A stretch of 64,000 nt of DNA from Viscum album (Eukaryota; Streptophyta; Magnoliopsida; Santalales; Viscaceae): the NCBI GenBank assembly GCA_963277665.1, contig OY728128.1, positions 1,868,568,988 through 1,868,632,987 of the forward strand, written 5' to 3'. Positions 11,085 through 21,768 of this stretch are shown piece after piece (the first letter of the stretch is position 1; each line of letters opens with the position of its first letter). Under the pieces are notes generated by a model, which was given only the letters and a program-made list of their open reading frames with translations, had not been told where the DNA came from and ran no database searches. Made by a program: the position numbers and the translations under genes.

Positions 11085-11719
11085 ATGATAAAAAATAATG
11101 GCATTAGACTTAACCAAAATAATAGATAATTATTAAAAATGTATTATAGTATAAAGCATAATCATAAATTGTGTCTGAGAACGAATAAATATCAGAGATA
11201 TTACATAGTGATTTTCTCCCCCTTTCGGGATTATCAAAAAGTTAAAAACAAATAGTTTATATAAGGAATGATTCAAAAGGATTATATATATATATATTGA
11301 TAATAGTTTCAATTTACATCCCCATAAAAAAAGTCTATGTTTAGGGCTTCTAAATTGTAGTATCCATAGTTTATTTCCCTTTGACAGATGAACTGTGATA
11401 AGAAGTTGAATAATTGTGGACTACTGTCGTTACTGAAGGACAAGCTGATGTATTGGAAGGTATTTATTGGTAAATGACTAGCCACAAATTTAGGAGTTTC
11501 TTAGTAGGATTCATGGGACAAATTATGAAGTATAGAAGGTAATGTTACAAAAGGGTTGATTAGAAAGGAAGAGTGGCATTGTGGATAATGATAAGATTAT
11601 ATAGGTCCAGTAGTGAGTCAAGTACAAGTTGAAGGAATGGGAAAGGCATCTGGAGCTACAATGGAATTGGTCCCAACATGCAGATAAAGATTCAAAAGAT
11701 TAATAGTTTCCATAATTAT
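11085..11719 (-). other. Copia 3' non-coding segment
   Basis: This lies between the end of the extra ORF and the purine tract. No frame, repeat or motif stands out apart from a short TA run at 11285-11298. Confidence 0.4.
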
Positions 11720-13860
11720 CTAGCCTCTCTTTAGTATATCCTTTATGAATCCATCCTTATTTTCCATAAAGGATTGAAGAGATATAGTAAGTTCTTTAAA
11801 CTACTTAACTTTATCCCTGAAGGCATGTGTGATTGGAGGTATCTTGAGATTTTTAGTCGAGTACTTGAAATGACTATCCAATTAATGCTTCGTATAAATC
11901 CTTTTGAGGTAGAAATATTCTTTCTTGGTGATCTTTTCTTGATAAATAGTGGCCTCATTGTAATAAATCCTAACTGTGGATTGTACATGATCACAATTGT
12001 GTCTAAATTTTCTCAGGGTCTTGTGATCTAAACTACCAATCATTGTTTGCAATTATTCTATGACAACTAACCTAATCATATAAGAATTCAATGATTCAAA
12101 AGGAGTAGAAATAGAGGTAGATGTACCTGTAAAATATTATATGTAAATTGATCTCATCTGATCAATACCAAATACCAAAGGATAAGGAACAGTATATGCA
12201 TAGTAACTTGAGGTAGTATCTCAAAGACGTTGAAGAATACCAAACAATGAAGTTTTAAAATCAGATTCCATTTCCTCAACCAATGATTTGAGGGTTTTTA
12301 ATTCATTATTGAGCTATTTATTCTCAATTATAGATTCTTGTTTTTCATGAATCATCTTGGGTCAAATTTTCCAAATTACTTTCTGCAGAAGTAGTTGATC
12401 ATCTCATTCACTAATATTTATCACAGGTGTAGGTTTTGATCTCATAAGATCTCCAAAACCATATTATAGGTTCTCTATAAAATCTTTTAAGTCATCCAAA
12501 AATACATAGTGTTAAGGTTAATAATCATTGGTAGGGGAATATACCAATTATTTAATAGAAACTATCTTGAGATGTAACTCTTTGGAAAAGTCAATTTCCT
12601 TAATTAAGGACTCCTGAGAGTCCAAAAAATCAATATAGCAAGGTTATTTGTAAGACTCATCCATATAAGAAGGATATAAACTCTCACAAAATAGCCCCCC
12701 CCCCCCTCAATAGATGTTCCTTTTTGAGTATCAACTAACTCTATTAGTTGAATTTCATGATCTCTATCCACTATTTCATACATATTTTGAGGTTCCCTAG
12801 TTTCAACCACATCTTCCTTTGACTGTGAAGTCGGTTCAACATTATCTCTGGCATAGAGAGAAATATCCATTACATCCCCTCCATCATTAACTAAATTGTT
12901 TGAGTCATCATCATCACCTTTCCTTTCTTCCTTATCATCTCTATTTTCATCATTTTCTTCTTCTTACTATACATTTACATCATCTTCATCTTTATCATAA
13001 TAATAATATCCTTCATTATTTTCCTCATATTCATTTTCATCTTCCTATTCATTATCATATCCACATTAATATACAATTCTTTATTTCTCATTATCATCAT
13101 CGTCATCCTTGAGAAGATATTATCTAGAGGGGAGAGCCTCTGACGGTCCAAGAGATTCATGAGAAGGTTATTCATGATCTTTAGCAATAGCATGATCTCA
13201 TCCTTCTTCATCAGATATATTCTATTCTTTAGTTCCAGATACAACTTCCTCTATTTCTTTATTTGAGTATTACATTACTTCATATGTTTCCAAACTAGGA
13301 TCAATAATGTCTTTTGGTCTTGTGGGATGGTCAAAATGGTTGAAATTTTCATAAATCTTATTATAATCCTCTATCCACTATTTCTTCTATGGATTCAAAA
13401 TTATTTTCATCCTTTTTCATATAATCTTGGTAATGGAAAATTTTCCAAATTTAATAATAGACTCTTCAATTTCTCTTACTAATCCTTTTTCTTTCAAAAT
13501 AGCATTAATGAACTTTGAATAAAACAAATAAGGGGATATTTTGGTCTGTTTAATCAAATCACACATATAGAGAATGTAGTATTTTCACAAATTAATTTTA
13601 TATCCTTACTTCAAAATATATATATAATATATATATTGGTACTTAAAATTGGAAAATTCCCCTTTTCTCAGGCAGAGAAGATTTTGGATAGACTTAAATA
13701 GTAGTCTGTTTTCTCCATCTAACTCATAAACAATAGGACTTCTTATAATTCCATCTTCAATTAGATCATATAAAGCCTCCTGTAAATATAAAATTTCACT
13801 GGTAGGAGGGGAACTTCCTTTATTATCATAAAATATACCCTCATGAGGTAACACAAAACA
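11720..13860 (-). pseudogene. Extra 'env-like' ORF of copia element
   Basis: Reading downstream of pol in the sense direction, one frame stays coherent for about 2 kb, broken mainly by TAG/TAA. It opens MLPHEGIFYDNKGSSPPTSE (13854), includes DIIDPSLETYEVM (13310), then an Asp/Glu-rich tract (13110-12870: KDDDDDNEK, YYYYDKDEDD, EEENDENRDDKEERKGDDDD). After that come MDISLYARDNVEP, FLDDLKDFIENL (12510-12470), a heptad-like NNELKTLKSLVEEMES (12310-12265) and Lys-rich segments to about 11720. SIRE/Maximus elements carry an ORF here, often called env-like, with coiled-coil segments. No signal peptide or membrane segment is evident, so an envelope role is unsupported. Family assignment rests on position and composition. 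Confidence 0.6.
12695..12706. repeat. Homopolymer of 12 C
   Basis: Twelve consecutive C lie in a strongly AT-rich region, inside the extra ORF, where the minus strand encodes a short Gly run. It is either replication slippage or an assembly artefact. Confidence 0.9.
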
Positions 13861-14468
13861 TTAAACTCATTGAAATGAGGAGACGACAAATCATTGTCCA
13901 TTTACACTACTTCATACCTAAAAATCTCCATCCTCGTTGAAATAAAAATCAACAATCTAATAAAACTAAAATAGTACCCTTGGATATAGAGGTCACTTAT
14001 TGTTTGAAAACTATTTCATCCAACTTTTTTCTTTCAGTAACTTTAGAATAAGATACTTACTTTATATAATCCATTCGGCAAAGATATCTTTATCTAGTAC
14101 AATAACTCAGTTCGTGAGTTAAGGATTCATAGGTTCCTCATATATTTGGATCAAAACACTTTTCTTCTTCTATGATGGTTATCTTTTTTTCTATAGATGA
14201 TTCAGATGGACTTTTAATTATATCCATTCTTAACATCTGGGGAGAGTTTGAAAGAAATTGAGAAAACGTGAAATAGTAGGGGAAATTGTTTGAAAAATGG
14301 TTTAAAAGTCAAGAGGACGAATAATATTAGACGGGTTTGGATTTTATCATTTAGGTATTCCAAAATTTTATATACAAGATATATATATTAAAAAGGTAGT
14401 AATTGGAAGCTTAGTCAAACTTAAATTTGTAAGGGAAAAACAATAGCGATACATTAAATGGTGTCAAT
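13861..14468 (-). other. Copia spacer between extra ORF and repeat array
   Basis: No domain is recognised. The segment is AT-rich with no long frame on the minus strand. It could hold a degraded N-terminal part of the extra ORF or its leader. Confidence 0.35.
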
Positions 14469-14692
14469 GGTGAGACCTAAACTATGAGTCATCAATGGTG
14501 AGACATCAACTGTGAGTCATCAATAATGAGACATAAACTATGATTCCTCAATGGTGAGACATCAACTATGAGTCATCAATGGTGAGACATCAATTGTGAG
14601 TCATAAATGGTGACACATCAATTGTGAGTCATCAATATTTAGACATCAATTGTGATTCATCAACAGTGAGACATCAACTATAATTATTCATT
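14469..14692. repeat. Phase-locked 28-bp tandem array (14-bp sub-period)
   Basis: Eight units follow the pattern ggtgagacatcaac + tatgagtcatcaat. The two halves are themselves related (ATCAA, 4 bases, GAG-C). TGAGTCA is perfect at 14485, 14513, 14569, 14597 and 14625, exactly 28 bp or a multiple apart, and the intervening units hold TGATTC variants. There are no indels across the array although the surrounding coding sequence is frameshifted. It lies right after the pol stop and before the extra ORF. Confidence 0.9.
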
Positions 14693-15456
14693 CCTAAAAC
14701 GCGTTCGATATAACTCATTCTCTCATACATAAAAGGCCTAGTAAAAATATTAGCAATTTGATGTTCTTTGCCAATGTATTCAATAATTATATCACTCTTT
14801 TGACAATGATCTGTTAAAAAGTGGTGTCTTACATCAATATGTTTTGTTCTATAATGAGATACATGATTTTTAGAAATGTTTATATCACTTTTGTTGTCAC
14901 AATTTAAAGGAATATATTGAAATTAAAATCCATAATCTAGTATTGTATAATTCATCCACAAAATTTGATCACAATATCTTTTGGAAGCTATGCATTCAGC
15001 TTTAGTAGTAGATAGTGCAATAGAATTTTGGTTCATACTACACCATGATACTATTGACTTACCCAAAAGGTGACATGTTTTTGAGGTGATTTTTCTATCT
15101 AACTTACATCCACAAAAATCATCATCAGAATAACTTACTAAATAAAATTAATGTCCTCTATGGTAGAATAGTCCATAAATGGTAGTATATTTGAGGTATT
15201 TAAAATAAATTTTAACAGTAAGTAATTGTGACTCTTTTGGGTTTGCTAGAAAATTAGCACACATACACACACTAAACATAATCTCACCTCAACTTGAATT
15301 TATGTATATAATAATTCTAGTCATTCCTCTATAATTAGTTTGATCCACTGGTTTCCCAGCCTCATCACGATCCAAATTACATGCGGTACTCATTAGAGTA
15401 TCACTACCTTTAGTGTTATCCAAACCAAAACATTTTAAGAGATCATTAGTACATTT
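14689..15456 (-). pseudogene. pol: Copia RNase H remnant
   Basis: The end of pol is well preserved. One unbroken frame from about 14910 to 14695 reads NISKNHVSHYRTKHIDVRHH, then EYIGKEHQIANIFTRPF and YERMSYIERVLGM, the signature C-terminus of copia pol. Upstream, at 15290-14910, the earlier RNase H strands are recognisable but broken (for example SYSDDDF near 15125 and an AEC-type segment near 14995). RNase H degrades the RNA template during cDNA synthesis. Confidence 0.9.
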
Positions 15457-16200
15457 TTATTGATTTAAAATAATTTTATAGGTTTTGAAAAAATGAATTC
15501 CAAAAAAGAATTTAATATCACCCATTAAACTCATTTCAAATTCACTTGGCATAATTTTTTCAAAATCAGTACATAATATGTTTTTAGAATATCCAAAAAT
15601 AATATCATCTATATATATTTTAACAAGTAAAATATATTTTTTAGTTCTTTTGATAAAAATATTAGTGTTCGATATACATTTTTTAAAACCTTTTGAAATA
15701 ATAAAAGGGGTTACCATGGCATACCATGCTCTATGAGCTTGTTTTAAACACAATAAATCGTTTTTTAGTATGAAATCATTATTTGGAAAATGGGGATTTT
15801 GAAAACCGGTTGTTTTTTCAAAAAAAACATCCTCAACTATATAACCATTTAAGAATTCACTTTTTTACATCCATTTGATAAATATTTTAATTTATATGTG
15901 CTGAAAAATCTAGCAGGATTCTAATGGATTCATTTCAAGATACATGTGAAAATTTATATTTATAGTCTATTCCTTATTCTTGACTATAACATTTTGAAAC
16001 TAATCTGGAAAAATTCCTTACTATAGTACTAGAATCATCAACCTTGTTTCTAAAAATCCATTTACTGCCTAAATTTAAGGTGTCCTTAGATATATCAATA
16101 AGTTTATGTAAATTATTTCCTTCAAACTAATTTAGAACTTCATGCATATCCATTAACCATAATTCATCACTGATTGCCTCATTAATAATCTTAGGTTCGA
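15457..16200 (-). pseudogene. pol: Copia reverse transcriptase remnant
   Basis: Order on the minus strand: EAISDELWLMDMHEVLN (16180-16120), GSKWIFRNKVDDSS (16075), FSRLVSKCYSQE, NESIRILLDFSAHIN, QMDVKK (about 15870), then a 98-codon open stretch with LKQAHRAWYAMVTPFIISKG, VKIYIDDIIFGYSKN and FEMSLMGDIKFFFGI. The catalytic Tyr-Ile-Asp-Asp is intact. Stops (for example after YSQE) and frameshifts elsewhere kill it. The IYIDDIIFG form fits the SIRE/Tork side of copia. The segment 16201-16485 is the usual poorly conserved integrase-RT linker. Confidence 0.92.
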
Positions 16201-16485
16201 GATGTGACAAAAAAGGATTGATGTTAAATGAAATTTCTAAGAGAATATCTAATTTTGGTACTTTTTTCTAAGTCTCCAACTATAGAATCTAAATGGTGAT
16301 TGTTACGTATCTTAATGCCTCTCAAAAACATATGGACTTGTTGCCTTTAAGACTTGTACATATTCGGGTTCTAAAGCTTAGAGGTCTAAAATTTTTCCCA
16401 AATTGGATGATTTTTCAGATTGTTTAACATTAGAATCATTGGATATAGAATTCATGTCCACATTTGATAGATCATCCTCAATATT

Positions 16486-17230
16486 TTATAGACAGTTATT
16501 AGGTTCATGTGGATCTATTTTATCACATTTGGAAAGTATAGACTCTTCCACACATTTTGTTCTCTTATTAAATACTATATATGATTTTCTTGAAACTGAA
16601 TAACCTAGGAAAATCCCATTATCGCTTTTAGAGGAAAACCTGCCAACATTATCATTTTTATTGAAAATAGAAAATTTGAATACAAAAACCCTAAAATAAT
16701 TAACCTTAGGTTCTCTATTTTTCCACATTTCATAAGGGGTTTTCTTAAAGATAGGTCTAATTATGAATCTATTGATTACATAGAATGTTTTATTCACATC
16801 CTCAGACAAAAAATAGATACATGAGTCATATTTTTTAAGCATAGTTCTAGAAATATCTTGAAGAGTTATGTTGATTCTTTCTATAACCCCAATCTGTTAA
16901 GTTGTCCAATGAGGATATGAGTTGTGACTATAACCTTTTTTTGTGAAAAATGATTCAAATTCTTGATCATAAAATTCAACTACATGGTCAGTTCTTAAGG
17001 TACTAATTCTAAGTCCACTTAGATTTTCATCTGATCTAGTATAATTGATTAAATAAGAACTAGTTTCACTATTGTGAGCTAAAAAGAAAACCCAGGTATA
17101 CCTTGAAAATCTATCTAAAAGTACATAAACATAGTTTTCCCCATTTAAACTTGAAATGATAGATAATCCAAAGAATTCCATGTGAACCAGATGTAGAGGT
17201 AGCATAGTTGAGATATATTTCTTTAGTATA
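16486..17230 (-). pseudogene. pol: Copia integrase remnant
   Basis: Two open stretches (17205-16897 and 16842-16486) cover the catalytic core and C-terminal part. Visible are LHLVHMEFFGLS (first catalytic Asp is Glu here), YVYVLLDRFSRYTWVFFL, RTDHVVEFYDQEFESFF (second Asp kept), GVIERIN (catalytic Glu kept), FKKTPYEMWKNREPKVNYFR, SDNGIFLGYSVSRKSYIVFN. A TAG interrupts where a Gln is expected just before the catalytic Glu. Position upstream of RT proves the copia order. Confidence 0.93.
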
Positions 17231-17400
17231 AAATTTATATTTTTATGTTTTCCATTTTAATGAGGATTACAGACTTTATTGTTTGAAAGCTAAAGTTTCA
17301 GTAGATACTTGACTAATTTTTTCCTAGTAATATTTCTATGTGATTGAATGTTACAATGGCCTTGTCTCCTATGCTAAATCTAATATTATCTAGGAAAATA
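17231..17400 (-). pseudogene. pol: Copia integrase zinc-binding (pre-integrase) fragment
   Basis: Reads HSHRNITRKKLVKYL and NNKVCNPH, then a Lys-rich linker into the integrase core. This is the HHCC-type region; one Cys of the pair is kept and the second is His. Confidence 0.75.
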
Positions 17401-18399
17401 AATTTATCAAGAAACATTTTGTTACTCTAATGAATCCCCATTAACAACATAAACATTTTCATTTCTACATATAGTAAAAACTAAATCATTTTTATAGTTA
17501 AAAACATTACAAGCATTTTTTTTGAATTTTACATGAACACCATAATCACATAATTGATAAATTCTTTGTAATTTATACTGTAAAAAATCAAAAAAGAGGA
17601 ATTTAGAAATTTAAAATGAATTAGTGTTACTAAATTGTCCAATAACAATGATCTTTCCTTTATCATTGTCACTAAAGGTGAAATTTCCACCATCTGCCTA
17701 TACTAGATTATTGTAGTATGGCTAGTCTCATATCATATGCCTTAAAAACTGAATATCTATGTACAATAAGTTTATAGAAAAACTTTTCAAGCATCGTTCC
17801 CAGAAAATAGATTAGACAAGAAATTATTTTGGAACCTATATCTTCTTGGGTCTATAGATGTCGGTAATCAAATCATGAGGAACCCGTACTTTCTTAATGG
17901 GTTTTATGTATGCATTTTGTAAATTTATAGGGAAATAAACTCTATTAGATCCTCTAGTAAAATAAATTAGCAAGTGATTTTTAGAACTGGATGGTGCAGA
18001 AAAATTTTCAAAACTAGAACTTGCATAGTAGTTTCTAGATTAAAGAATAAATGTGTTTTTAATTATTCTCCTTTTTCAAAGTTGGTAGCCATACCCCGTT
18101 GTCTATTTGGGAGAAATGTTTTCTCTAATAATTTTTGTTAGAATTTTTTTCCATCAATGAATTTTTCTGGATATTTCTTAAATTGTTTTTTAAATAGCTT
18201 CATTTCCATATTTCCTTTAGGAAACTAAATTTTTTTCTCATTTTCTATAGAAATTTTATGTTTAATAGAAATAGTACGATCATGCTATTTTTTGAGTGAT
18301 TTTTATTTTTCCTAATGCTCATTAAAATTATCCTCAATAATATTTCATTAATCAAAAAAATTATTCTCTACTCATGTTATCATCAACCTAATTTCCTTA
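17401..18399 (-). pseudogene. pol: Copia protease region, heavily decayed
   Basis: Position between gag and integrase requires the aspartic protease. The best segment is GGNFTFSDNDKGKIIVIGQF (17695-17635), which fits the stretch just after the active-site loop in copia proteases. The active-site loop itself would lie near 17700-17750 but is not readable. Most of 17760-18399 is broken into short frames. Confidence 0.55.
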
Positions 18400-19530
18400 T
18401 TCAACTCTAGATTAATGATAATTATGATTAGGAGATGCAGAAGTTACCTCAGACAGTTTTTTCAAAAAGCACATGTTGGATTTATCAACATATTTATCTT
18501 GATATGAATCAGAGTCACTGAAGGACTCCTCAAAATCGATCCATGTATCTTTCATAGATTTCTAATACATGTGATCCTTGTTATCATATTTCTTCTTGTA
18601 ATTTATTTTAGGATAGTCACCCTTCACATGTCCTTTTCCCTTTCCTTTATAACATATGTCTTCATTTGAATGATCATATTTCTTCTAATCTTTTTTACAC
18701 ATACCATTATTGTCATGTTTTCCTTTGAAGATAGATTTCATGAAAATTTTATTATATCTATAAATCATATGGAATATTCTATCTAGCTGAGCCATTTCCC
18801 CATCATTGTCCGTTAATTAATCATCATCACTTAAAAATTTAACTTTCACTTTCACTTTCTCCATTAATTTTTTCCAGTATGCTATGGTTTTGAAATAAGA
18901 TCTCTTATCTTAGGTCCATAATCTTCTTCTTTATTAACCTTTATCTCTTAATTATACATCATCAACCTTCCTATCAAATCCGTTATATTATGTACATTGA
19001 TGTCATGAGATTATCTAGTTGATATTGATCTCCCCCTCCATCTTTCTGGAAGATAACTCAAGAGTCACATGATCTGTTCTTTTCCAGTGACTATCTCTCC
19101 TAGTAATCCCATTTTATTCATGATCTCATTGAACCTGAGATACATGTCATAGATATGATCCTTAGTTTTCATCTTAAAATTATCAAATTTAATATTGTAA
19201 GTGTTATGCATCATTTATTTAACATTTTTAGTTCCTTCATGTGATATAGCTAGATTATTTCATATCTCATTGGTGGTTTTATATAGAGAAATTATATTAA
19301 ACTCTTTAACTCCTAAGGAAAGGCATTGAAATTGTTAATATAAGAAGTATTATTTACATCATTCCAAGTATTTATACCAGAATTAGGAATTTTATATTCT
19401 TCTACTATGGCATACCATATTTCAAAACCCTTACTTTCGATATATATTTTCATTTTTATTTTATATTGGGCAGAATTTGTCACATTGATATATGGAGGTC
19501 TATTAGTAGCAACACATTCCTATTTATTTT
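18400..19530 (-). pseudogene. gag: Copia gag remnant
   Basis: The N-terminal capsid segment is clear at 19525-19400: NRPPYINVTNSAQYKIKMKI, then YIESKGFEIWYAIVEEYKIP. The middle (19390-18800) is broken by stops. The zinc knuckle is at 18654-18613 (CYKGKGKGHVKGDY): the first Cys and the His remain, and Cys 2 and 3 are Gly and Tyr. The Ser/Asp-rich tail DFEESFSDSDSYQDKY follows at 18540-18490 with SNMCFLKKL. Gag forms the virus-like particle and the knuckle binds the RNA. Confidence 0.85.
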
Positions 19531-19664
19531 AAATTTTAAAAGAATAACCAATAAATATAAATAACTAAATATTACTTATTAATAATTTTTTTGATATTGA
19601 TCATACAACTATAATCACAATAAAAAAAATCAGTTGAAAAGATTTTAAGATCCACTGATTCCAA

Positions 19665-19679
19665 ATGTTGGTCTGATTA
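19665..19679 (-). other. Primer-binding site of copia element
   Basis: On the minus strand TAATCAGACCAA follows the LTR end directly. It keeps the ATCAGA core of the initiator-Met tRNA complement. The match is partial. Confidence 0.5.
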
Positions 19680-21286
19680 TGACACTCAAGAGGGGTGAAT
19701 TTATTTCCTAATAAAAATTTATATTTAAAGTGGACTAAATAATCACTCAAATTATAATAAATGATATCCCAATCAACCAATGTAGTAGATTTATAAAATA
19801 TTTGATCTTTTAAAACATTTCTCAAAGAGTGATTATTTCTCAGTTGTAATAATAAGAAATATTATTTTTTCTTTTCAAATTAATTTAGTAAATAAAATTC
19901 TAATATTAACATTATATAATATTAACTATCAAATTGAAATAAAAGTTTTCAATTTGAAATAGATAAAGAAGGTAAAATAGAACTTTGAAAGTAATTTCTA
20001 AAATAACAACAAGAGGTTTAGTATCAGGCTAAGACATAGACTTCTCCACTTGATGATCACCTTCTCCCAAGTAGTTTATAAAAATAAACATGATCCCCAA
20101 CCTAGATTGAGGTATAAAATATCAAATATAGTGTTTTTAGGCCATAGATACCATTTAAACTATTTTTGTTTTGGGTTTATAAAATGTGAAAGGACATGTA
20201 GGGAACTCTTCCACTATTATTTGTGGGAATAAAAGGAGTAAAAAGATGAGTTGAGAAGATATATGTGTATATTAAATTTTTGTATAAGAGTTAGTGTATG
20301 CTCATAAAAAAGAATTAATCACGCACTTCTCATTATGTAAGTAATGTTCACAAATATAGTATATAAAAGAGTATAATGGATAGTGTCTCTCTATGTCATA
20401 TGTGTTGTAGTTTTGTGAATCCTTGAAGGTATCTTGAAATGAATCTCCAGTATTTTATCAGAAGTATGTGGTTAAATAGAGTATCATAGATTCTTTTATC
20501 ATGTGGTGTATGAATAATCCAAGTGTTCGAAAATATATTTCTTTGTGTGTTCTTGGAATGTTGGAATTATAAACTCGCACGCATGAAACATGGATTCTTT
20601 GGTTTGGAAAACTTATTGATTCGTGATTGATCCCTTCTACAACCACACACGTCTTATTCCTTTTTGTTCCATACCTTTTCATAGATTCAGTTTATATCAT
20701 TATATTCTTCAACATAAATCATGTTCTCAATCATGGTATGGTACCTCGTACCTTATATTATGGTATAACATTGATTTAATTCTTTTCTACAAAAGGTCAT
20801 AAAACGATCATCAAAATATTTAGTACCACTCTTATCCAAAAATATGACTGTTAGAAATATTGAATTTAAAAATGATAATGGAAAGGTATTGGTGAGTCTT
20901 TTCAGTGGTGAGTCTGGTTCTAGAATGGTTTATTTTTAGTGGTATGTATTTAGAGTGGTGAGTCTTTGGAGCGGTGAGTCTAGTTCCGGTACGCTAACTC
21001 AAACTTAATAGTGAATCCAAAGAGGTGATCAATGAATAGATTCATCCTTCAGTAAATCCGGAGCAGTGACTCAGGAATGGTAAGTCAGGAATGGTGAGTC
21101 ATCCTTTGGTAAATCAGGATCGGTGACTTAAGAACTATGAGTAATACTTATTTCATTCTACAATATTCATTAAAATTCCAAAGGATTATATAACTTGTAA
21201 TATCATTAGAAATGTAATTAAGGATGGTTTGTGGCTATTAAAACAAGGAAAGTTAAACATTTATATTCATCATCAAAATATATTGT
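19680..21286 (-). mobile_element. 5' LTR of copia element
   Basis: Partner of 9480-11097, with the same landmarks and motif cluster (20880-21135). The minus-strand LTR ends in gagtgtca next to the primer site. Its start is either TGTTTAAC at 21259 or, if the target-site words are used, about 21286. An open frame at 20050-20232 and its neighbours carry no domain. Confidence 0.8.
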
Positions 21287-21749
21287 TTGAAGTTAGTGAG
21301 AATGCATTTCATTGAATTCATTAATGGAATATTTTTATGATATTTTGAAATAATGGACATTTAATCTTTATCTATATTGGGTCCTTTGAGATTCTAAATC
21401 TAGTTGGGATATTTTCTTATATTTTGGTGCTTCCTCCGAACCTCTCTAAAGTTCATGACATACTACATTTATCTCTCATGATGAATTACATACCTAATCC
21501 ATCATATAAACCTAACTCAAAGGTTATACCACTAGAGCATGATCTATAATATTAATAAAAACTAGTAAAAATTTTAGATCATGGAGATAATGTTCTACAA
21601 AACAAGTCTAATAACCTTGTTAATGTTCCCTGGAAGAATTAAAAATTTGACAAAGCTACATGGGATCCCATGAATGTAACAAAATTCAGATATCCACATT
21701 TATTGTATTGTAGTAATGGAATTTTGAGGGTGAAATTATTTTCACAGGG
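21287..21749 (+). pseudogene. pol: G2 integrase C-terminus and chromodomain-like end
   Basis: G2 continues after the copia. It reads FEVSENAFH, then IYIGSFEILNLVGIFSYIL (GPY/F-type module, about 21377-21435), LPPNLSKVHDILHLSLMMNYIPNPSY (21436-21510), and NLVNVPWKN-KFDKATWDPMNV (21615-21680), which matches the chromodomain end of Tekay/Del-type elements. The order is exactly what is missing after 9479. Chromodomains guide insertion to heterochromatin. It runs into the LTR at 21750 through a weak purine stretch. Confidence 0.85.
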
Positions 21750-21768
21750 TGTAGAATTTAACACCCTG
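21745..21768. repeat. Perfect 8-bp inverted repeat at an LTR edge
   Basis: cagggtgt and acaccctg flank an 8-base spacer. The palindrome straddles the interior/LTR border of G2. Confidence 0.8.

Larger units (their letters stand above)
9480..11097 (-). mobile_element. 3' LTR of copia element
   Basis: It aligns with 19680-21286 from the gacactcaa end through ctcaaagagtgattatttctcag, the gtgagtct repeat zone and catcattagaaat-like blocks to gttattaaaac. On the minus strand it starts TGTTGAAC at 11070 if judged by the adjacent purine tract. Alignment with the other LTR and the target-site words could extend it to 11097. An open frame at 10375-10575 inside has no recognisable domain. Confidence 0.8.
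9480..21286 (-). mobile_element. Complete decayed Ty1/copia element, SIRE/Maximus-like
   Basis: Two LTRs of about 1.6 kb (9480-11070/11097 and 19680-21259/21286) flank an 8.6-kb interior in minus orientation: primer site, gag, protease, integrase, RT, RNase H, a repeat array, then an extra ORF, and a purine tract. Integrase before RT defines Ty1/copia. Total size near 11.8 kb and a sense ORF after pol fit the SIRE/Maximus group. The words ttgaagta (9472-9479) and ttgaagtt (21287-21294) flank it, consistent with a 5-bp target duplication in G2. The LTRs are clearly diverged and pol is full of stops, so the insertion is old. Confidence 0.85.

Noticed and set aside
12900..13112. His/Tyr-rich plus-strand protein
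   Set aside because: It is the antisense of the Asp/Glu-rich tract of the copia extra ORF (GAT/GAA codons read backwards).
14469..14692. CRISPR array with 28-bp repeats
   Set aside because: No spacers: the units are directly tandem and related throughout.
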